A DNA stretch of 64,000 nucleotides from Pyxidicoccus trucidator (GTDB taxonomy: Bacteria > Myxococcota > Myxococcia > Myxococcales > Myxococcaceae). A model generated the notes under the pieces. It did not search any database. It had not been told where the DNA came from and saw nothing but the letters and a program-made list of their open reading frames with translations. Of this stretch, positions 34,038 through 44,095 are shown in pieces; position 1 is the stretch's first letter; every line of letters begins with the position of its first letter. The position numbers and the translations under genes are program-made. The stretch lies in assembly GCF_010894435.1 (NCBI RefSeq), contig NZ_JAAIXZ010000001.1:1208322-1272321 (forward strand), read 5' to 3'.

Positions 34038-37000
34038 TCATCCACCAGGAGGCGACGCGAGCGGGAGCTCCACCGTGAACGTCGCCCCCTGGCCCGGCTG
34101 GCTGTCCACGAGGATGCGGCCGCCGAGCCCGCGCACCACCTCGCGCGAAATCCACAGCCCCAGCCCGAAGCCTCCGTAGTTCTCCGACACCGCGCGCTCG
34201 AACTTCTCGAAGATGCGGGGCTGGTCCTCGGGGGCAATGCCCATGCCTTCGTCGCGCACCACCAGCCGGGCATTCTCCCCGTGCCGTTTGACGGAGACGT
34301 GGATGGGCTTGCCGGGCCCGTACTTCATGGCGTTGCCCAACAGGTTGTCGAGCACCTGCTCCAGGCGCAGCCCGTCCCAGCTCCCCACCACCGGCTCCGG
34401 TGCCTCCAGCGTGTATTCACACTTCACCCGTGCCAGTTCGTCCTTCCACCGCTCCACCGCGTCCACCGTGAGCGCCGCCAGGTCCACCGGCGCCAGGCGC
34501 ACCGGCAGCTTTCCGTCGGCCATGCGCGACACGTCGAACAGGTCCTCCACCAGCTTCGCCAGCCGTTGCAGCCGCGCGTTGGCCGTCTCCAGCTTTGTCA
34601 CCCACGACTCCAGGCCCGCGGCCCTCGCCGGGCTTCGCAGCGCGCCGAGCAGCCCCTGCATGTACAGCCGCATCGGCGTGAAGGGCGTGCGCAACTCATG
34701 CGAGGCCACGGCGAGGAACTCGTCCCGCTTGCGCAGCGCGGTCTGGGCCTCCTGGTACAGCCGCTCCCGCTCCTCGGAGAGCGCGTTCACCTCGGCGAAG
34801 CCCCGCGCGTTCTCCAGCGCCGCGCCCGCCAGCGTGGCGATGTACTCTGCGATGCGCACCTCTTCCGGTCCGAAGGCGCCCGCCAGCTTGTGGTTGGTGA
34901 CACGGAAGACGGCCGCCACCTCGCCTCGCACCAGGATGGGGGCGCACAGCACCGAGCGCTCCACGCGGCCCGCGCTCTCCAGTTCCTCCGTCGAGGGCAC
35001 GTAGGGGCGCCTCAGCTCCAGGGCCCGACGCATGAAGCGGCCCAGACGCTCATCCGGTTCATCGGAGGCAGGCGGACCTTCGGGTGGCGTCGCGACGAGC
35101 ACGCAGTCCTCGCCGCGCAGCAGCCCCACCACCGCCTCCCGTACGGCCGACAGGACCGTGTCCCGGGTGAGCGCCGCAGCGATGGCGCGCCCCGAGGCCA
35201 GGATGCGTGGGAACCGGTCCACCAGCGACAGGCTTGCTGGAGATTCCTCGACGGTGGCGGGCTCCAGCGCCGCGCGCATCGGCCGCAGCGCCTCCTCTCC
35301 GGCGGCGGCATCCCGGGCGGCCTCCGGCCACCCCAAGGCCGCTCCCACGTCGGCGCGGGCGAGCAGTGTGCGGGCCCGCTCGTAGCGCATGCCCAGGCTC
35401 TCGCCTATGGCGAGGCTCCAGCGGAAGTACCGGCGCGCCCGGGCGTTCCGTCCTTCCATCGCGGCAATCAGCCCCAGTTCGCGGAAGATGCTCGCGAGAT
35501 TGCTCCGGAAGGGCATCGGGCGACGGCGAACTTCCCTGGCAACAGCTTTGGCCTTGCGCAACAGCCCGGCGCGGACGGAGAAGGCCCAGGGTGGCACCTG
35601 GGCGGCCTGCTCCCGAAGGGCCCTCACGAGCACTGACTGGATCCAGGACAAGAGTAGAGGAGGGATGCGAAGCCTGTATGGCTTCGCGTGCTGGAGGGCC
35701 TGCTCCAGTCCAGCCGCGGCCTGCCCGGCCTCTCCCACGCGCAGGAGTCGGAGTCCCTCTGCGTAAAGAAGCTCCGCCTTGCGGAGTTCGGAATCATGAG
35801 TGGTGCTCGGCTCGGGACGTGCCAACCCGGCGGCGATGGCCTCACCCGGGAGCAGTCCTTCCGATGCAGACGCCCAGAGCGCCAGCCCGAAGCTGCGCAT
35901 GAGGTCATCACCACGCTCCACGCCCAGGCGATAGTCCTCCTGGCCATGCGCGACAGTCCTTGTCAGGTCACCCATCATGTAGAGCGCGGCTCCCAGGTTG
36001 TCTTGCGAGTTACCAGCACCCGCAGGCCACTCGTCACGTGCACCGGCCTGACTCCTGAGTTGCACCGCTCTCCGACCCACCTCGGCGCTCTCCGCGAACT
36101 GTGCGCAGTAGAGCAGTGAGAGCTGGTAGGCGTAGAGAGTGTCCCCATGTTGGTAGCCATCACCCAATGCCTCTCGCAAGACGAGTGCCCGTTGGAACCA
36201 CGTCTTCCCGCGAGCGAGGGCGAAGGCCGCAAGGAAGCGAGGCATACCGGGAACGGCCTGAGTGAACTGCGCAAACCCGGAGCCCTGGTTCGCGTAGGCC
36301 GTCGCCAGTTCCGGGCTGGGGGCGTATCGCTCGGCGGTGTTCAGCCCGCGCAGGTGGGCCCACCCACTGGCCATCAGTGACCGCTCCTGGCTCCAATAGA
36401 TCTGCGCCAGCCTCGTGAGAAGGTTTGCCGCGAGCAGCACCTCCCCATCCAGGGGAGGTCGGCGTCGGGCCCTTCTCCTCAGCAAAGGGGCTTGCAACAT
36501 GTGGATGAAGAGTTCCCAGAGCAGGAACACCGCGCGGGTCAGCGAGCTGACCGGCACCCGCTGGCCAATGAGCCGGAGCGCGCGTTCCATCCTGTCAGCG
36601 GCGGACTGCTCGTCGAACTGTCTGAACGAGGCTTTTCCCCGCTGTCCCTCGAGGCGGGCCCGGTCCACGCGGGTCGTTGCGAAGGACTCCGCCCGCGCGT
36701 AGGCCCGCTCGGCTTCCTCCTGTTTCCCCCTGATGCGCAGGACGTCGCCCAGGCCCTCCAGGATGCCCATCCGCGTCGCGGCGGCGGCGTCCACCGCCCC
36801 GCGGTCGGCCAGCCGGTAGTAGCGCTCGGCGACGTCCAGGGTGTGCTTGCGCCGGGCCTCTTCAGCCGACTTCAAGGCATGGGGCCATGCACGCTCCGGC
36901 GCTCCCGCCGCCTCGAAGTGCCAGGCCAGCTCGAAGCTCCGCTCCGGAGCCCGGCGCTCCAGTTCCAGCGCGGTCGCGAGGTGCAGCTCCTGCTGCGCCT

Positions 37001-39053
37001 CCGCTGGGAGATGCTCCAGCAGCGCCTCCCGGATGCGGTCGTGCGCGAAGGTGTACCGGCCCGTGGCCGGCGCCACCCACACGAGGTGCCGCTTCCGGGC
37101 GGCCTCCAGCGCGAGGACGGCCTGCTCCGGGCTCCGCCGTGCCAGCATGGCCGCCAGCTCCACCTCGAACTCACTCCCCAGGATGGACCCCGCCGCCAGC
37201 AGGGTCAGCGAATCCTCCGACAGGAGCGCCAGCCGACTGAGCAGCAGGCACACGGCCCGCCGAGAGGAGCGCACCTCCGCGAGCCGCTCCGGCACCACGC
37301 GCCATCCGTAGGACACGGACTCCAGTGCACCGCTCTCGACGAGCCCTCGCACGATGGCTGCGGCCATGAAGGGGTTGCCCTCGGAGAGCCGGACCACGAC
37401 CTCCAGCGCCTCATCCGGGAGACGCCCCGCCATGGACTCCACCAGGTCCCGCACGTCCGGCGCGGAGAACGGCGCCAGGGAGACCTGGAGCATGGGAGAC
37501 ATCCGACGGAGCGGGTGCTTCTCGAGGACCGCTTCGGTCCGAAAGGCCGCCACCACGGTGACGAAGCGCGGAGCTTCCGGTGCGTCGTCAGTGGACCCTC
37601 CCAGCGCGGCGAGCAACTTGAGGGTCAGCTCATCGGACCACTGGCAGTCATCCAGCAGCACGAGGGCCGGAGTCTCCGCGTCCCCCAGCACTTCGACCAC
37701 TGCCTTGAGCGCGTGGACCGTGCGGGCTTCTCCCAGACTCTCGGGCCCGACGGCCTGGCATGCGGTGGCTGACAGCCTCAGCAACTCCTCGAGCCGAGGG
37801 TACTCGGCACAGACCGCGGCAAGGTGCGCTCCCGCGCCCGCTCGCAGGGACTCACCCAGCTTCGGGCTTCTCTCCACGGCGGCTGCGAGGTCATGCAGGA
37901 TGCCCAGCAGTGCCTGCAACGGCCGAGGAGCAGCGCTGTCTCTGGACTGTCCACGGAAGACCCGTGCTCCGCGCGCGAGCCCCCGCTGCGCCAGTTCGTC
38001 GAGGAGCATCGTCTTGCCGCCACCCGACGCGCCCTCCACGAGGACGAGTCCTCCCTGTCCCCGGGCCGCCGCGGTCAGGGCCCGCTCCAGCACCTCGCTT
38101 TCCGTGGCCCGTCCGATGAAGGCAGGCTCGATGAGCCGGGGGTGGTGCTCGCACCTGCCCACCACCACGGCGGGCTCGGTGAGACCTTGTCCCAGCCCCG
38201 AGGAGATTTCCTCCAGGTCGCGGAGCGCTGCCTCTGCCGACTGGTAGCGCTCACCCGGCTCCTCACGCAGCAGGTGCTGCACCACCTGCTCCAGTGCGCG
38301 AGGCACGGAGAGTCCCCGGGCGCGCAGCTCCGGAACGGTGCTGAGGTGCTGCCGTAGCAGCTCGCCCAGAGTCTCCCCCGGAAAGGGGAGCGTCCCGGCG
38401 AGACTCTCGAAGAGCATCAGCCCCACGGCATAGAGGTCCGAGGCCGGGCCGGGTTCGGCCGTCACGAGCCCCAGTTGCTCGGGAGCGAGGTAGCGGATGG
38501 CGGTGAGGGGAAGTGCCAGCAGGGAGGGCTCCCGCAGGTCCTCCAGCGCGAGCCCGAAGTCGATCAGCGTCGCATCCTGGAACGTCCCTTGCGGCGCGAT
38601 GACGACATTGGAGGGCTTGAGGTGACGATGAGCCACGTGCAGGGCATGGCCCTCGCGCAGCGCTCGCAGGAGTCCCCGCCCGAGCAGGAGGGTCTCCTGG
38701 AGCGAGAGCGGGCCCTTCGACAGCCGCTCCGCCAGCATTCCGGAGGGTGCGGCGCGGCTCACACGGAACAGCACCTCCCCGTCCAGACCGCTGTGCAGGG
38801 GAGGCGAGAGCCACGGACTGTGCAGCTCGCGCAAGACGTCGTCGTCTCGCAGCATGCGCTCGAAGGCCCCCACCTTGAGCGCGTGAAGCGGCGCCGTCTT
38901 CACCACCACCTGTGCGTCGGTGACGAGGTCCGTTCCACGCCAGGTCTGGAGCGCTCCCTCTTGGTGAAGACACTGGTCCTTCAGGAATCGCCCCTCCAGC
39001 AACAGGGAAGAGGTGTCCTCCCTGGCAGGGGTCCGTTCGCCGCTCGTCCGCAT
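34038..39053 (-). CDS. Kinase-like - AAA ATPase - TPR - GAF - histidine kinase fusion
   Basis: A 1671-aa soluble fusion. An N-terminal Ser/Thr-kinase-like domain (about 20-290) keeps Lys52 and DFG 165-167, but the catalytic HRD reads HRH (142-144) and no Gly loop is visible. A STAND/AAA domain has Walker A GASGGGKT (Lys347) and Walker B VLLDDCQWSD. A long helical TPR-like section follows, then a GAF domain (about 1240-1420), HisKA with phospho-His1452 in VASHELRTPFTP, and an HATPase with DEGMGI and GFGLGLWI. The family of kinase-ATPase-GAF-histidine-kinase fusions is known from cyanobacteria and myxobacteria. Here phosphotransfer to His looks functional while Ser/Thr kinase activity is doubtful. 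GGAGG precedes the ATG at 39053. No receiver gene is adjacent. Confidence 0.88.
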   Translation of the reverse strand: MRTSGERTPAREDTSSLLLEGRFLKDQCLHQEGALQTWRGTDLVTDAQVVVKTAPLHALKVGAFERMLRDDDVLRELHSPWLSPPLHSGLDGEVLFRVSRAAPSGMLAERLSKGPLSLQETLLLGRGLLRALREGHALHVAHRHLKPSNVVIAPQGTFQDATLIDFGLALEDLREPSLLALPLTAIRYLAPEQLGLVTAEPGPASDLYAVGLMLFESLAGTLPFPGETLGELLRQHLSTVPELRARGLSVPRALEQVVQHLLREEPGERYQSAEAALRDLEEISSGLGQGLTEPAVVVGRCEHHPRLIEPAFIGRATESEVLERALTAAARGQGGLVLVEGASGGGKTMLLDELAQRGLARGARVFRGQSRDSAAPRPLQALLGILHDLAAAVERSPKLGESLRAGAGAHLAAVCAEYPRLEELLRLSATACQAVGPESLGEARTVHALKAVVEVLGDAETPALVLLDDCQWSDELTLKLLAALGGSTDDAPEAPRFVTVVAAFRTEAVLEKHPLRRMSPMLQVSLAPFSAPDVRDLVESMAGRLPDEALEVVVRLSEGNPFMAAAIVRGLVESGALESVSYGWRVVPERLAEVRSSRRAVCLLLSRLALLSEDSLTLLAAGSILGSEFEVELAAMLARRSPEQAVLALEAARKRHLVWVAPATGRYTFAHDRIREALLEHLPAEAQQELHLATALELERRAPERSFELAWHFEAAGAPERAWPHALKSAEEARRKHTLDVAERYYRLADRGAVDAAAATRMGILEGLGDVLRIRGKQEEAERAYARAESFATTRVDRARLEGQRGKASFRQFDEQSAADRMERALRLIGQRVPVSSLTRAVFLLWELFIHMLQAPLLRRRARRRPPLDGEVLLAANLLTRLAQIYWSQERSLMASGWAHLRGLNTAERYAPSPELATAYANQGSGFAQFTQAVPGMPRFLAAFALARGKTWFQRALVLREALGDGYQHGDTLYAYQLSLLYCAQFAESAEVGRRAVQLRSQAGARDEWPAGAGNSQDNLGAALYMMGDLTRTVAHGQEDYRLGVERGDDLMRSFGLALWASASEGLLPGEAIAAGLARPEPSTTHDSELRKAELLYAEGLRLLRVGEAGQAAAGLEQALQHAKPYRLRIPPLLLSWIQSVLVRALREQAAQVPPWAFSVRAGLLRKAKAVAREVRRRPMPFRSNLASIFRELGLIAAMEGRNARARRYFRWSLAIGESLGMRYERARTLLARADVGAALGWPEAARDAAAGEEALRPMRAALEPATVEESPASLSLVDRFPRILASGRAIAAALTRDTVLSAVREAVVGLLRGEDCVLVATPPEGPPASDEPDERLGRFMRRALELRRPYVPSTEELESAGRVERSVLCAPILVRGEVAAVFRVTNHKLAGAFGPEEVRIAEYIATLAGAALENARGFAEVNALSEERERLYQEAQTALRKRDEFLAVASHELRTPFTPMRLYMQGLLGALRSPARAAGLESWVTKLETANARLQRLAKLVEDLFDVSRMADGKLPVRLAPVDLAALTVDAVERWKDELARVKCEYTLEAPEPVVGSWDGLRLEQVLDNLLGNAMKYGPGKPIHVSVKRHGENARLVVRDEGMGIAPEDQPRIFEKFERAVSENYGGFGLGLWISREVVRGLGGRILVDSQPGQGATFTVELPLASPPGG

Positions 39054-39334
39054 GTGCAAGGCCTCCAACGGCCCTTGAAGGCAGACAGCACCCGGCGGAG
39101 ATGTGACGCGTCCGGGGCCACGGGCCGGGGCCCACTGCAAGGTCAGCGTCCTCAGGGGCCAGTCCCTCCGTCGCCGTCGAGGCGCGGACACTTCACGTTC
39201 CCGAGGCGCGGTGCCGGGTCGTGCGGACACGCCGCCTGAGCGCTCGTCAACAGGGACAGGCGCCTGGGGACATGCCGGGCGGGCATTCCTTCGGTCATCC
39301 TGGGCGCCGTCGTGTCACGGGAGAGGGGGCGTTC

Positions 39335-40366
39335 ATGTCACAGCCACGCGAAGAGGCTCCTTCTCCTCGGGAAGCTTCACCTCAGGGCCCACCCCCGTCC
39401 GTCTGGAGGGAGGCACGCACGGCCCTCTCGCTCGTCTTCGGCTCGTCGCTCGGCTTCTTCATCCTCACCGCCCTGGGCTTCGTGGCGGGCGACCTCGTCC
39501 TGCTGGGTCCCAACCTCCAGCACCTGGCCTTCCTGGGCTCACGGCAGCCGGGGGTCTGGCACATCTTCCTCTCGATTCAGCCAGCGCTCTGGGTCGCGTC
39601 CATCGTCATCCTCTGGGGCGAATTCAGGAACCGCTCGGTCTGGCCGGGCACGCGGCGGGAGCGGATGGCGGTCCTGTTCTGCACCTTCGTCGCCCTCGTC
39701 ATCGTCATCCTGCCCATCGTCGCCCAGGTCCTCAGCTGGCGGGAGAACCCTGCCCTGAAAGCGCTGCGCACCTCTTCGATGTCCGAGTTCAATACGAGGG
39801 TGCACATACTGCTCATCTTCGGGATGGCGGTCACGGCACTGCAGGTCCTGAGCGTGTTCTGCGTGCACGTCCAGCTTCTCCGCCTGTCGCCGGCATCCCC
39901 GTCCCATGGGAAGGAGCCCGAGGCAGGAGACCTCGATGACGCCGTGCCGCGGTACCTGCGACTCCGAGCTCAACTGAGACTGTTCCTGGGCATCGCCGCG
40001 CTCAACTTCGGTATGTCGATGCTGAGCGTCAGTATCTCGCGCAACCTGCTCGACGCAGCCTTTCCCGCGCTGTTCCCGGCAGCGCCTGTCGTGGGCTACG
40101 GCGTCTACTGCATCGGACTTTTCGCCAGCGTCTATGTCCCGCTTCGGAAGACCCTGATGGACGCGGGCGAGGCCCTCGCGGAGCGGCTCGTCCGGCAATC
40201 CCTCGAAGTCCATGCCCCCTGGAAGGCACGGTCCGAGGAGATACAGGCCGCGCGCACCTACCTTGGCACGCAGCAGTCCGCATTCCAGGAGTTCCAGCAG
40301 GGCCTCACCGTGCTGGTTCCCCTGCTCGGTGGTCTCTCCTCGCTGTTCTTCAGCCCGGGTGGGTAG
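39335..40366 (+). CDS. Multi-pass membrane protein of unknown function
   Basis: A 343-aa inner-membrane protein. Hydrophobic helices lie at about 30-55, 76-96, 110-130, 156-182, 218-242 and 254-276, followed by a helical cytoplasmic tail ending near SLFFSPGG. The first 25 residues are Pro/Ser-rich. GAGGGGG lies before the ATG at 39335; upstream in-frame starts lack a site. No transporter or enzyme motif was recognised. It is divergent from the fusion kinase, so joint regulation or a sensory partner role is possible but unproven. Confidence 0.7.
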   Translation: MSQPREEAPSPREASPQGPPPSVWREARTALSLVFGSSLGFFILTALGFVAGDLVLLGPNLQHLAFLGSRQPGVWHIFLSIQPALWVASIVILWGEFRNRSVWPGTRRERMAVLFCTFVALVIVILPIVAQVLSWRENPALKALRTSSMSEFNTRVHILLIFGMAVTALQVLSVFCVHVQLLRLSPASPSHGKEPEAGDLDDAVPRYLRLRAQLRLFLGIAALNFGMSMLSVSISRNLLDAAFPALFPAAPVVGYGVYCIGLFASVYVPLRKTLMDAGEALAERLVRQSLEVHAPWKARSEEIQAARTYLGTQQSAFQEFQQGLTVLVPLLGGLSSLFFSPGG

Positions 40367-40659
40367 CCGCGCCCTACGCGCCGGGCGCGCCCGCCGCCGT
40401 CGGCGCACGGTGTGCCACGGGAGCGCACGCCCGGGCGCTCGCGGAGCAGCCACTGGAATTACTGCCTCCAATCAGCCAGAAGACTTCCTGAAGCGACGCG
40501 TCATCTCCTCGGTACGCGAGTGGACGGCGCGCGTGCACGGCGCTGGTGACAGCCACCCCGGTTGCATACATTGCGCGCCGTCCCACCCGGGCCTGGCGTC
40601 CAGGGAAGCGGGAGTCCGAGGCCGGGCCGCGCGGGTTGGCACACACAGAGGGCTCGGCC
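40367..40659. other. 293-bp leader region of the kynurenine operon
   Basis: No gene seen. It holds a GC-rich palindromic stretch near 40380-40400 (GGGCGCGCCC core) and, further down, an AT-richer patch GCATACATT at 40564-40572 that could contain a -10 element. No convincing -35 was found. As the only gap before seven overlapping genes, it should carry their main promoter and any tryptophan- or kynurenine-responsive operator. Confidence 0.4.
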
Positions 40660-42102
40660 ATGGAGAAGGTGCTCAACTACATCGGTGGAGAGCTGCTGCC
40701 CGCCAGCAGCGGCGCGTGGCTGGACAAGCCCGAGCCGGCCACCGGCGAGACGTACGCGAAGGTGCCCGACTCGGACGAGCCGGACGTGCAGCGCGCCGTG
40801 GAGGCCGCCTCGCGCGCCTTCCCCGCCTGGTCCGCCACCCCGGCCTCCGAGCGCTCCCGCATGCTGCGCCGCATCGCGGACGCCATCCGCTCCCGCCTGG
40901 ACGCCTTCGCCCGCGCGGAGTCCATCGACACGGGCAAGCCCCTGTCCGTCGCCTCCACCGTGGACATCCCCCGCAGCATCCTCAACTTCGAGTTCTTCGC
41001 GGACGCGGTGACGCAGTTCTCCAGCGAGGCGCACCAGACGGACAACGTCGCCCTCAACTACACCCTGCGCTCGCCGCTGGGCGTGGTGGGCTGCATCTCC
41101 CCGTGGAACCTGCCGCTCTACCTGCTCACGTGGAAGATTGCCCCGGCACTCGCGATTGGGAATTGCGTCGTCGCCAAGCCGTCCGAAGTCACGCCGATGA
41201 CGGCCTATCTGCTGTCCCAGGTGTGCCGCGAGGCGGGCCTGCCGCCCGGCGTGCTCAACCTCGTGCACGGCCTGGGCCCCAAGGTGGGCGCGGCGATGAG
41301 CCGCCACCCGGACATCAGCGCCATCTCCTTCACCGGCAGCACCCGCACCGGCGCGGAGATTGCCCGCGTGGCCGCCCCCGCCTTCAAGAAGCTGTCGCTG
41401 GAGATGGGCGGGAAGAACCCCAACGTCATCTTCGCGGACTGCGACTTCGACGACGCGCTGGCCACCACGCTGCGCTCGTCCTTCGCCAACCAGGGACAGA
41501 TTTGCCTCTGCGGCCCGCGCATCTTCGTGCAGCGCCCCATCTACGAGCGCTTCAAGGAGGCGCTCGTCACCCGCACCCGCGCCCTCAAGGTGGGTGACCC
41601 GCTGGAGGCCGGCACGGACCAGGGCGCCCTCGTGTCGCAGCAGCACTTCGACAAGGTGCTGGGCTACGTCGATATCGCGAAGCAGGAGGGCGGACGCGTC
41701 CTCACCGGAGGCCAGCGCGCCAGCGTGCCGGGCCGGTGCCGCAACGGCTGGTTCGTGGAGCCCACCCTCATCGAGGGCCTGGACGCCGGGTGCCGCACCA
41801 ACCAGGAGGAGATTTTCGGCCCCGTCGCCACGCTCATTCCCTTCGACCAGGAGGAGGAGGTGCTCGCCTGGGCCAACTCCACGAAGTACGGCCTGGCCGC
41901 CAGCGTGTGGACGAAAGATTTGCAGCGCGCGCACCGCTTCGCCTCGCGGCTGCACAGCGGCATCGTCTGGGTGAACACCTGGATGCTGAGAGACCTCCGC
42001 ACGCCGTTCGGCGGGGTGAAGGACTCGGGCGTGGGGCGCGAGGGCGGCTGGGACGCGCTGCGCTTCTTCACCGAGCCGAAGAACGTCTGCATCAAGCTTT
42101 GA
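40660..42102 (+). CDS. 2-aminomuconate/2-hydroxymuconate semialdehyde dehydrogenase
   Basis: A 480-aa NAD-dependent aldehyde dehydrogenase of the ALDH8-like group. Active residues are Glu248 (LEMGGKNP) and the nucleophile Cys282 (NQGQIC), with Asn150 in the SPWNLP motif. In the kynurenine context it should oxidise 2-aminomuconate semialdehyde to 2-aminomuconate (AmnC/NbaE role). GAGGG precedes the ATG at 40660. It is the first gene of the operon; the deaminase for its product follows 26 bp later. Length matches the family (about 480-490 aa). Confidence 0.9.
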   Translation: MEKVLNYIGGELLPASSGAWLDKPEPATGETYAKVPDSDEPDVQRAVEAASRAFPAWSATPASERSRMLRRIADAIRSRLDAFARAESIDTGKPLSVASTVDIPRSILNFEFFADAVTQFSSEAHQTDNVALNYTLRSPLGVVGCISPWNLPLYLLTWKIAPALAIGNCVVAKPSEVTPMTAYLLSQVCREAGLPPGVLNLVHGLGPKVGAAMSRHPDISAISFTGSTRTGAEIARVAAPAFKKLSLEMGGKNPNVIFADCDFDDALATTLRSSFANQGQICLCGPRIFVQRPIYERFKEALVTRTRALKVGDPLEAGTDQGALVSQQHFDKVLGYVDIAKQEGGRVLTGGQRASVPGRCRNGWFVEPTLIEGLDAGCRTNQEEIFGPVATLIPFDQEEEVLAWANSTKYGLAASVWTKDLQRAHRFASRLHSGIVWVNTWMLRDLRTPFGGVKDSGVGREGGWDALRFFTEPKNVCIKL

Positions 42103-42128
42103 GCCCGTAGCCCGTGCAGGAGCGCACC

Positions 42129-42557
42129 GTGAGCAGCAGCGAGCGAGTCGATTCCCAGAAGGCCCCGGAGCCGGTGGGCCTGTACCCCCACGCACGACGC
42201 GTGGGCAACCTCCTGTTCCTGTCCGGCGTGGGCCCGCGCGAGCGCGGCACCAAGCGGATTCCCGGCGTGACGCTGGATGCCGAGGGCAACATCACCTCGT
42301 ACGACATCGAGGCGCAGTGCCACTCCGTGTTCCGCAACGTCCGCTACATCCTGGAGGACGCGGGCTCGTCCTGGGACAAGCTGGTGGACGTGACGGTGTA
42401 CCTGACGAACATGAAGAACGACTTCCCCACCTACAACCGGCTGTGGGCGGAGTACTTCAAGGACCACCCGCCGTGCAGGACGACGCTCGAAATCAACCGG
42501 CTGCCCACTCCGATTGCCATCGAGCTCAAGTGCATCGCCACCATCGGAGATGAATGA
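42129..42557 (+). CDS. RidA-family 2-aminomuconate deaminase
   Basis: A 142-aa member of the RidA/YjgF fold, which forms trimers. Conserved parts are the GLYPHARRVGNLLFLSG opening, the NMKNDFPTYN segment and the CRTTLEINRLPTPIAIEL end with the active-site Arg. In this operon it should release ammonia from 2-aminomuconate to give 4-oxalocrotonate (AmnD/NbaF role). AGGAG lies seven bases before the GTG at 42129; a GTG at 42114 is less well placed. Its stop TGA abuts the ATG of the dioxygenase gene with no gap. Confidence 0.88.
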   Translation: MSSSERVDSQKAPEPVGLYPHARRVGNLLFLSGVGPRERGTKRIPGVTLDAEGNITSYDIEAQCHSVFRNVRYILEDAGSSWDKLVDVTVYLTNMKNDFPTYNRLWAEYFKDHPPCRTTLEINRLPTPIAIELKCIATIGDE

Positions 42558-43082
42558 ATGGGCCGCCTGACTCCCATCAACTTCAAGAAGTGGATTGACG
42601 AGCACCGCCACCTGCTCAAGCCGCCCGTCGGCAATCAACAAATCTGGGCCGACCGCGAGTTCATGGTGACGGTGGTCGGCGGCCCCAACGCGCGCACCGA
42701 CTTCCACATCAACGAGGGCGAGGAGTTCTTCTACCAGCTCGAGGGCAACATCACCCTGCGCGTCATCGACGAGGGCGAGGTGCAGGACATTCCCATCCTG
42801 GAAGGGGAAATCTTCCTGCTGCCGCCCAACGTGCCGCACTCGCCGCAGCGCCCCGCGGGCACGGTGGGGCTGGTGCTGGAGCGCCGCCGTCAGCCGAAGG
42901 AGATGGACGGCTTCATGTGGCTGTGCCCGAAGTGCGGCGAGAAGCTCTATGAGGAGTTCGTGCACGTCACGAATCTGGTGACGCAGCTGCCGCCCATCTT
43001 CGAGCACTTCTACGGCAACCCCGACCACTGCACCTGCAAGAAGTGCGGGACGAAGGTCACGAAAGGCGGCCCGTCCCGTTGA
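42558..43082 (+). CDS. 3-hydroxyanthranilate 3,4-dioxygenase
   Basis: A 174-aa cupin enzyme that opens the ring of 3-hydroxyanthranilate with O2, giving 2-amino-3-carboxymuconate semialdehyde. Iron ligands are His50, Glu56 and His94; substrate-binding Arg46 and Arg98 are in place. The bacterial-type second metal site is intact as Cys123/Cys126 and Cys160/Cys163. Length equals the Cupriavidus enzyme. It starts directly after the deaminase stop and overlaps the next gene by 4 bp. Confidence 0.95.
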   Translation: MGRLTPINFKKWIDEHRHLLKPPVGNQQIWADREFMVTVVGGPNARTDFHINEGEEFFYQLEGNITLRVIDEGEVQDIPILEGEIFLLPPNVPHSPQRPAGTVGLVLERRRQPKEMDGFMWLCPKCGEKLYEEFVHVTNLVTQLPPIFEHFYGNPDHCTCKKCGTKVTKGGPSR

Positions 43083-44095
43083 AGGTCGACATCCACACGC
43101 ACCTGCTGCCGGCGCAGCTCCCTCGCTTCGCCGAGCGGTACGGCTATGGCGGCTTCATCACCCTGGACCACCACGCGCCCTGCCGCGCGCGCATGCTCCG
43201 CGACGACGGGAAGTTCTTCCGCGAAGTCGAGAGCAACTGCTGGGACCCGGTGAAGCGCATTGAAGAGTGCGACGCGCAGGGCGTCCACGTGCAGGTGCTG
43301 TCCACCGTGCCGGTGATGTTCAGCTACTGGACGAAGCCCGAGCACGGCTTGGACTTGTCGCGCTTCCTCAACGACCACCTCGCCTCCGTCGTCCGCGAGC
43401 ACCCCAAGCGCTTCGTGGGGCTGGGCACGGTGCCGCTCCAGTCGCCGGAGCTGGCGGTGCGGGAGCTGGAGCGGTGCGTGAAGGAGCTGGGGCTGGCGGG
43501 CGTGCAGATTGGCAGCCACGTCAACGACTGGAACCTGTCGGACCCGGCGCTGTTCCCCTTCTTCCAGGCCGCGAGCGAGCTGGGCGCCGCCATCTTCGTC
43601 CACCCGTGGGACATGATGGGCGAGGCGAAGATGCAGAAGTACTGGCTTCCGTGGCTGGTGGGCATGCCGGCGGAGGTGTCGCTCGCCATCTGCTCGCTCA
43701 TCTTCGGCGGCGTCATGGAGCGGCTGCCGAAGCTGCGCTTCGCCTTCGCGCACGGCGGCGGCTCGTTCCCCCACACGCTGGGCCGGATTCAGCACGGCTT
43801 CGAGGCGCGGCCGGACCTCGTGGCGGTGGACAACAAGGTCGCGCCCCGGGACTACGTGGGCCGCTTCTGGGTGGACTCGCTGGTCCACGACGTGGAGGCG
43901 CTGCGCTTCATCGTCCGGCTGTTCGGCCAGGACAAGGTGGCGCTCGGCAGTGACTACCCCTTTCCCCTGGGCGAGGACCGCCCGGGCACGCTCATCGAGT
44001 CCCTGAGGGAGCTGGAGCCGGCCGCGCGCGAGCGGCTGCTCTGGCGCAATGCCCTGGAGTGGCTCGGACGCTCACGCGAGGACTTCGCACCATGA
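43079..44095 (+). CDS. 2-Amino-3-carboxymuconate-6-semialdehyde decarboxylase (ACMSD)
   Basis: A 338-aa zinc enzyme of the amidohydrolase superfamily. It decarboxylates ACMS to 2-aminomuconate semialdehyde and so diverts flux away from quinolinate and NAD. Metal ligands are the DIHTH pair (His6, His8), His in FVHPWDMMG, and Asp in GSDYPFPLG near residue 294. A TTG at 43079 overlapping the dioxygenase stop (TTGA) gives a start right before DIHTH as in known members. A GTG at 43043 would add 12 residues unlike the family. The stop overlaps the kynureninase start as ATGA. Confidence 0.92.
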   Translation: MKVDIHTHLLPAQLPRFAERYGYGGFITLDHHAPCRARMLRDDGKFFREVESNCWDPVKRIEECDAQGVHVQVLSTVPVMFSYWTKPEHGLDLSRFLNDHLASVVREHPKRFVGLGTVPLQSPELAVRELERCVKELGLAGVQIGSHVNDWNLSDPALFPFFQAASELGAAIFVHPWDMMGEAKMQKYWLPWLVGMPAEVSLAICSLIFGGVMERLPKLRFAFAHGGGSFPHTLGRIQHGFEARPDLVAVDNKVAPRDYVGRFWVDSLVHDVEALRFIVRLFGQDKVALGSDYPFPLGEDRPGTLIESLRELEPAARERLLWRNALEWLGRSREDFAP

